NCBI GenBank assembly: GCA_965219305.1
Contig: OZ244725.1
Coordinates: forward strand, 4,773,233 to 4,837,232
DNA: 64,000 bases
Direction of reading: 5' to 3'
Source: DATHTS01 sp965219305
GTDB lineage: Bacteria > Acidobacteriota > Blastocatellia > Pyrinomonadales > Pyrinomonadaceae
This document shows, one piece after another, positions 60,152 to 64,000 of this stretch. The notes beneath the pieces are model-generated. The model was not told the DNA's origin, ran no database searches, and saw only the letters and a list, made by a program, of their open reading frames with translations. Positions within the stretch are counted from its first letter, which is position 1. Every line of letters starts with the position of its first letter. Position numbers and translations under genes: made by a program.

Positions 60152-61720
60152 TTAGGAAATTGCAACGGTGATTTCTTTTTGTTTTTCTTTTTCTTTTTGT
60201 TTTCTCTTTGATGCTTTGCGCCACGTCGAAAAACCTTCTTTTGTTAAATCTAAAATTGTCCGGCGGTTTTGAAAAAGAAGGTTGAGCCACGCGCGTTTGT
60301 TCATCTGCGGAAAATAAATTCCTCGGAAAAACATTCTGGCGACGAAGTGACTGATGCGAACGTCAATCGGTTTATCGCTGATCGCTTCGAGTGCTTCGGC
60401 GTTGCGTTCGGGACTGTATGATCTTTCCCACGCGCGAAACGTTTCGTCTTTTGCTTCGTCAATGGACATTTTCAGAGGCGCGTGTGCCATAACGAATGGC
60501 GCGAAATCGAGCCAGTGTGTCGGGCGCGTCAAACGTCCGGCATCTTTCAGACGGTCGTAAAGCGGTGTCGAAGGAAACGGCGTAAGTTGACCGAAAACGG
60601 GAAGTCCGGGCTGCCATTTTTCGATCTCGCCGACGGTTCTTTCCGAAACGCCGACCGTGTCGTTGTCCATTCCAAAAATAAACGACGTGATAGCGTAAAT
60701 ATTTCTACGCGCCAGATTGTCCAAAACTTCTTGATAATTTGCCGGACGCGAAAAGTTTTTGTTGACCGAAGCCATATTCGCCGGATCAATTGATTCCATT
60801 CCGATAAAAACCCATTTGCCGCCTGAATCGGCGATCAGATCAACGAGTTCTTCATCGCCGAGCAGATTTGCCGAGATTTGCGCGACCCACGGAAGCTGCG
60901 CGTCGGCGGCAATAATGTCTCGCAGCAGCGATTTAACGCGCTTCTTGTTGATGGCGAGATTGTCATCAATAAAGAAAACGGCAATCTGTCCTTTTTCTTC
61001 TTTAGCGCGTTTTTTCAAACGCAGAAGTTCTTCGACAACGGATTCATTTGTTCTAAAGCGAATCGAATCTCCGAAAAATCCGGTCACGGTACAGAATTCA
61101 CAGCCGTATGGACAGCCGCGTCCTGTTTCAATCGGCACGACGAAGAATTTTCCCCAGCCTTCGCCGAATTTCGACATCGTTTTTTGAAGAAATTTCGGAA
61201 CTAAACTAAATTGCTCCAAATCAAGAGTCTCCCACGGAATATGCGGATAATCCTGCAAAGAAGGTTTTACGTCATTGCCTTTCGCGTCGGTTTCGGGTTG
61301 ATAAATATCTTTTAACTCGCCTTTCGCCGCGTCTTTGAGAATCAATCCCCAGGTTGCGTCGGCTTCGCCGAGAGCAACCGCATCGGCGTGGCGCGGTCCG
61401 CCGGTTTTGCCGAGAGCTTCGTCCGGCACTTCCGTTACGTGCGGTCCGCCCATCACGACTTTTACGCCTGCGCCGCGAATCGCGTCCGCCATTTTGTAGG
61501 CTTTGGCAATCATTCGCGTCATCGCGCCGATTCCGACCAGATCAATTTTTTCGTCTTTTACAAACTGCACGAGTTCGGATTCTGTCATCGCGCGGGCGTT
61601 TCCGTCAATCAGCACGACTTCGTGTTCTTTCGGTGTCAGCGATTGCAAAAGAAACATCCACAGATGCGGCATAAAGTTGCGCGTTACGCCGTTATCGGGG
61701 CTGTAGAGCAGAATTTTCAT
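60152..61720 (-). CDS. B12-binding radical SAM protein
   Basis: A 522-residue protein. Residues about 1-140 form a cobalamin-binding Rossmann domain (LLYSPDNGV, DLVGIGAMTRMIAKAYKMAD, GVKVVMGGPHVTEVPDEA). The radical SAM core has GRGCPYGCEFCTV near residue 205 (Cys-x3-Cys-x2-Cys for the 4Fe-4S cluster), then FFIDDNLAINKKR. It is the layout of class B radical SAM methylases and related hopanoid or antibiotic enzymes; the substrate is unknown. The tail is Lys/Glu-rich. AGAGG ribosome site before the ATG. Confidence 0.92.
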   Translation of the reverse strand: MKILLYSPDNGVTRNFMPHLWMFLLQSLTPKEHEVVLIDGNARAMTESELVQFVKDEKIDLVGIGAMTRMIAKAYKMADAIRGAGVKVVMGGPHVTEVPDEALGKTGGPRHADAVALGEADATWGLILKDAAKGELKDIYQPETDAKGNDVKPSLQDYPHIPWETLDLEQFSLVPKFLQKTMSKFGEGWGKFFVVPIETGRGCPYGCEFCTVTGFFGDSIRFRTNESVVEELLRLKKRAKEEKGQIAVFFIDDNLAINKKRVKSLLRDIIAADAQLPWVAQISANLLGDEELVDLIADSGGKWVFIGMESIDPANMASVNKNFSRPANYQEVLDNLARRNIYAITSFIFGMDNDTVGVSERTVGEIEKWQPGLPVFGQLTPFPSTPLYDRLKDAGRLTRPTHWLDFAPFVMAHAPLKMSIDEAKDETFRAWERSYSPERNAEALEAISDKPIDVRISHFVARMFFRGIYFPQMNKRAWLNLLFQNRRTILDLTKEGFSTWRKASKRKQKEKEKQKEITVAIS

Positions 61721-62370
61721 AATTATAAATACCTCTTAAAAAAATCTTGTGACTTGTGAAGGGAAAACCTTTTGCAAACTTTTTAGGATGGAAAACGTCT
61801 TTTAATCCGATAATTGTAACATAGACTACATTAAATCAATGTAATTTTTCGGTAATTTCACAAAATTTAATAAAAACAGACCGACATCGTAAAAATTTGA
61901 AAAAAAATAAACCGGCAACGTTCCGGTTCGTCTGTTTTTAGGGGATTTCATTTTAAGAATCGGCTAAATATCTTTGTTTATCAGATGTTATAAAAAAATT
62001 ATCGGATTTTCCACCGTTGTCATTAATCTTAATTTGACGGCATCGGATAAAGCAAACCGGAAATGTGATTTGTAAAAAAACGAAAAATCCGCGAATGCGC
62101 TTGCAACTATCCGGCAAAGAGTGCATCATAAAACTTGTTAATCCTTCTCTTGCACCGGGAAAAACGGTGCAACTCGTCAAAACGGTTTTTGGGAAGTTCG
62201 AGAGTAGGTTCGTTTATAGGTATAGAAGTTAAGGCTCAGTAGAAAAACGAGCATCCGAAACCGATTCTTTTCGCAGGCAGAATTATTCCTGAAGACAAAT
62301 TCGATTCGACACTTCTTTTAGAATTCCCTTGAAAAATCAACGGAATCAGTCAGTTTATTCAAAAATTATT
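61721..62370. other. long intergenic region before the RNA-binding protein gene
   Basis: About 650 bases lie between divergent genes. It holds small hairpins at 61913-61934 (AACCGG / CCGGTT followed by Ts) and 62150-62172 (TTGCACCG / CGGTGCAA). The right half is likely the promoter and 5' leader of the RRM gene. No coding sequence was credible; a 75-residue minus-strand frame has no family likeness or ribosome site. Confidence 0.5.
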
Positions 62371-62757
<387 letters not shown>

Positions 62758-62832
62758 AATCTAAACATTTTCAAATGTTTAAATTGTCCTGAAAAAATTA
62801 ATAAGTTTTATCTCAGGACAATAAATCACAAT

Positions 62833-62866
62833 AAAAAAGGCGCGAATAAAAATCGCGCCTTTTTTT
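62833..62866. terminator. bidirectional terminator
   Basis: A 13-bp stem (AAAAAAGGCGCGA against its complement) has a 7-base loop and T/A runs on both sides. It lies between the RRM gene and the converging basic secreted-protein gene. A second hairpin (TTGTCCTGA/TCAGGACAA) is at 62786-62823. Confidence 0.85.
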
Positions 62867-62894
62867 CTTGTAAACGAACTTCAACTGTTTCTGT

Positions 62895-63218
62895 TTAGTA
62901 ATAAACTCTTACATTACGAAAATAACGTCGTCCGTTGCGGTAATAAGTCTGACGCACGATGCGGCTGCGGCGGTTGCCGACTTGAGTTCTGCGATATTGC
63001 CCGTAGTTTCTGTAAGTTTTGCGGTTTCTCGCCTGTCTTCTATAACGACGGTTTGCTTGTCTTTGTGTGTAAATTCGTCGCTGTCGTCTCTGAACAATAT
63101 TATATTCGACGGAATTTTTCGTGTTGGAAATTTCCCGCGCTGAAACTTCCGACTGTGACGGAATAATTATCACTGCCGAAAATGCTATTAACGCCCAAAT
63201 AATGATTTTATTTTTCAT
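62895..63218 (-). CDS. small Arg/Tyr-rich exported protein
   Basis: A 107-residue protein from ATG 63218, with TGGAGAAAG as ribosome site. Signal peptide (about 1-28, ends SEVSA). The mature part is made almost only of Arg, Tyr, Asn and Gln (RRQRRIYTQRQANRRYRR, YRNGRRYFRNVRVYY) and is strongly basic, so it may bind nucleic acid or anionic surfaces. No known family is recognised. A similar type of basic exported protein is known in Acidobacteria only as unnamed proteins. Confidence 0.7.
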   Translation of the reverse strand: MKNKIIIWALIAFSAVIIIPSQSEVSAREISNTKNSVEYNIVQRRQRRIYTQRQANRRYRRQARNRKTYRNYGQYRRTQVGNRRSRIVRQTYYRNGRRYFRNVRVYY

Positions 63219-63379
63219 TCTTACTTTCTCCACTTACTCATTAAATTTATGCAATTCTTCTGCATATAAATCAGATTATCACGGGAATTTCCGACGGCGA
63301 TAAAAAAACGGTTCTTTACAAAATTTTACAAATGCCGGATACAATTTGACTGACGCGGAGTAATTTCTAAAATATAAAT

Positions 63380-63826
63380 ATGGCAAATGAATTCAAATGT
63401 CCGGCGTGTTCCGCTTCGATGAGTTACGATGGCGGAGATTCGATTTTTCAAACCTGCGCAAAATGCCACGCGCCGATTGTAATTCCGTCTGAGATTTTTT
63501 ACACCAAGGAACAGCAGATAGATGCGGAAGATTTTGCCACGCTGACCAATGACAAATCAGTCAGCGAAAAGCAAATTTCGCTCGATGTCGGCGCGGGAGA
63601 AGTTTCTAACGACGATCAAATCGAAGAAATTATCAGCAATTCGGTCGGCAGCGGCGCGGAAAATATTATCTCCCGTATTGAAAATGAATTGGAAAACGGC
63701 AATAAAATAGATGCGGTCAAACTTTTTTATGAATATTTTAACGTTGATTTAGCCGAGTCAAAAGAAATTATCGAAGCTCTGCAAAGCGGTCGAAAGGTTG
63801 ATATTTCAGGATTTCGGCGAAGATAA
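63380..63826 (+). CDS. zinc-ribbon protein with L7/L12-like C-terminal domain
   Basis: A 148-residue protein. Residues 7-34 hold two Cys pairs (CPACSASM and CAKCHAP), a zinc ribbon. After an acidic linker (about 55-95), residues about 100-145 (ENELENGNKIDAVKLFYEYFNVDLAESKEIIEALQSG) resemble the ClpS/L7-L12 C-terminal fold that binds factors or substrates. The function is unknown; such proteins may link to proteolysis or translation. Start at ATG 63380, no clear ribosome site. Confidence 0.7.
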   Translation: MANEFKCPACSASMSYDGGDSIFQTCAKCHAPIVIPSEIFYTKEQQIDAEDFATLTNDKSVSEKQISLDVGAGEVSNDDQIEEIISNSVGSGAENIISRIENELENGNKIDAVKLFYEYFNVDLAESKEIIEALQSGRKVDISGFRRR

Positions 63827-64000
63827 ATTCCAAAATTTATATAAATCACAAAAATTAAAAATATAAGTCAATCCGACATTTGATTTATCTCTCGGATTTT
63901 ACTCAAAAAATTTTCAGCAAATTTACATTTTAATTGAAAGTGCGGGAATATCAATTGATTTTCAGTATTTAAGCGTCCGGTAATATATACGGAAATTAAA

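Noticed and set aside
61953..62180. 75-residue minus-strand frame in the long spacer
   Set aside because: No ribosome site, no known motif, and it covers the hairpins of the spacer.

Overview
The window looks like chromosomal DNA of an Acidobacteriota member, probably class Blastocatellia (Pyrinomonas-like). This is inferred from gene content and style: an ECF sigma factor of the acidobacterial/planctomycete type next to a Ser/Thr kinase with a TolB-like propeller, CSLREAI/FG-GAP secreted proteins, many lipoproteins, SDR and CehA-type hydrolases, moderate GC and strong AAGGAGA-type ribosome sites on some genes only. No rRNA, tRNA, CRISPR array or replication origin was seen. Genes lie on both strands in short operons.

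Layout. 1-707: 3' end of an FG-GAP protein, nearly identical to (and inverted relative to) the 3' end of the gene at 32548-35895. 1.2-11.4 kb: core and envelope genes (rplU-rpmA with a clear promoter, DUF1287 lipoprotein, LolC/E-like permease, AI-2E transporter, amidotransferase, exported MsrB and MsrA, lipoprotein methyltransferase, truncated enoyl-CoA hydratase, cupin, serine hydrolase). 11.6-13.0 kb: a frameshifted crystallin/I36-like pseudogene, a perfect 26-bp palindrome and a secreted protein made of two near-identical LecA-like domains. 13.3-22.5 kb: a five-gene minus-strand cluster, ECF sigma - Ser/Thr kinase with propeller - Cys-rich lipoprotein - C11 clostripain-like peptidase - TPR/CHAT peptidase; it puts two caspase-fold (clan CD) proteins under one probable sigma/kinase module and is the best candidate for an undescribed signalling or cell-death system here. 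22.7-27.5 kb: an acyl-CoA carboxylase whose start overlaps a Septu-like PtuA/PtuB defence pair and whose 3' end is duplicated beyond a TPR gene. 27.7-38 kb: PAP2 phosphatase, modABC, permuted ATP-grasp, EVE protein, CSLREAI/FG-GAP protein, zinc-finger subtilase, patatin. 38.4-44.1 kb: GT39 protein, then an Rrf2 regulator and three SDRs bracketed by two copies of a ~94-bp palindromic repeat, DinB and a small membrane protein.

44.1-57.5 kb is an accessory mosaic: two paralogous WD40 genes, three copies of the 5' end of one FAD oxidoreductase gene (two are stubs), a decaying cytosine methyltransferase/Mrr-nuclease restriction locus, a tryptophan-dioxygenase-like gene broken by an in-frame TGA, an IS4-family insertion inside another gene, and broken VapBC/PIN toxin genes. 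57.6-64 kb returns to ordinary genes: a propeller/CehA-type hydrolase, a B12-binding radical SAM protein, an RRM glycine-rich RNA-binding protein, an Arg/Tyr-rich exported protein and a zinc-ribbon protein with an L7/L12-like tail.

A recurring theme is cargo set flush against the start or end of a resident gene, with a copy of that gene's end left on the far side. This is seen clearly at the oxidoreductase and the carboxylase.
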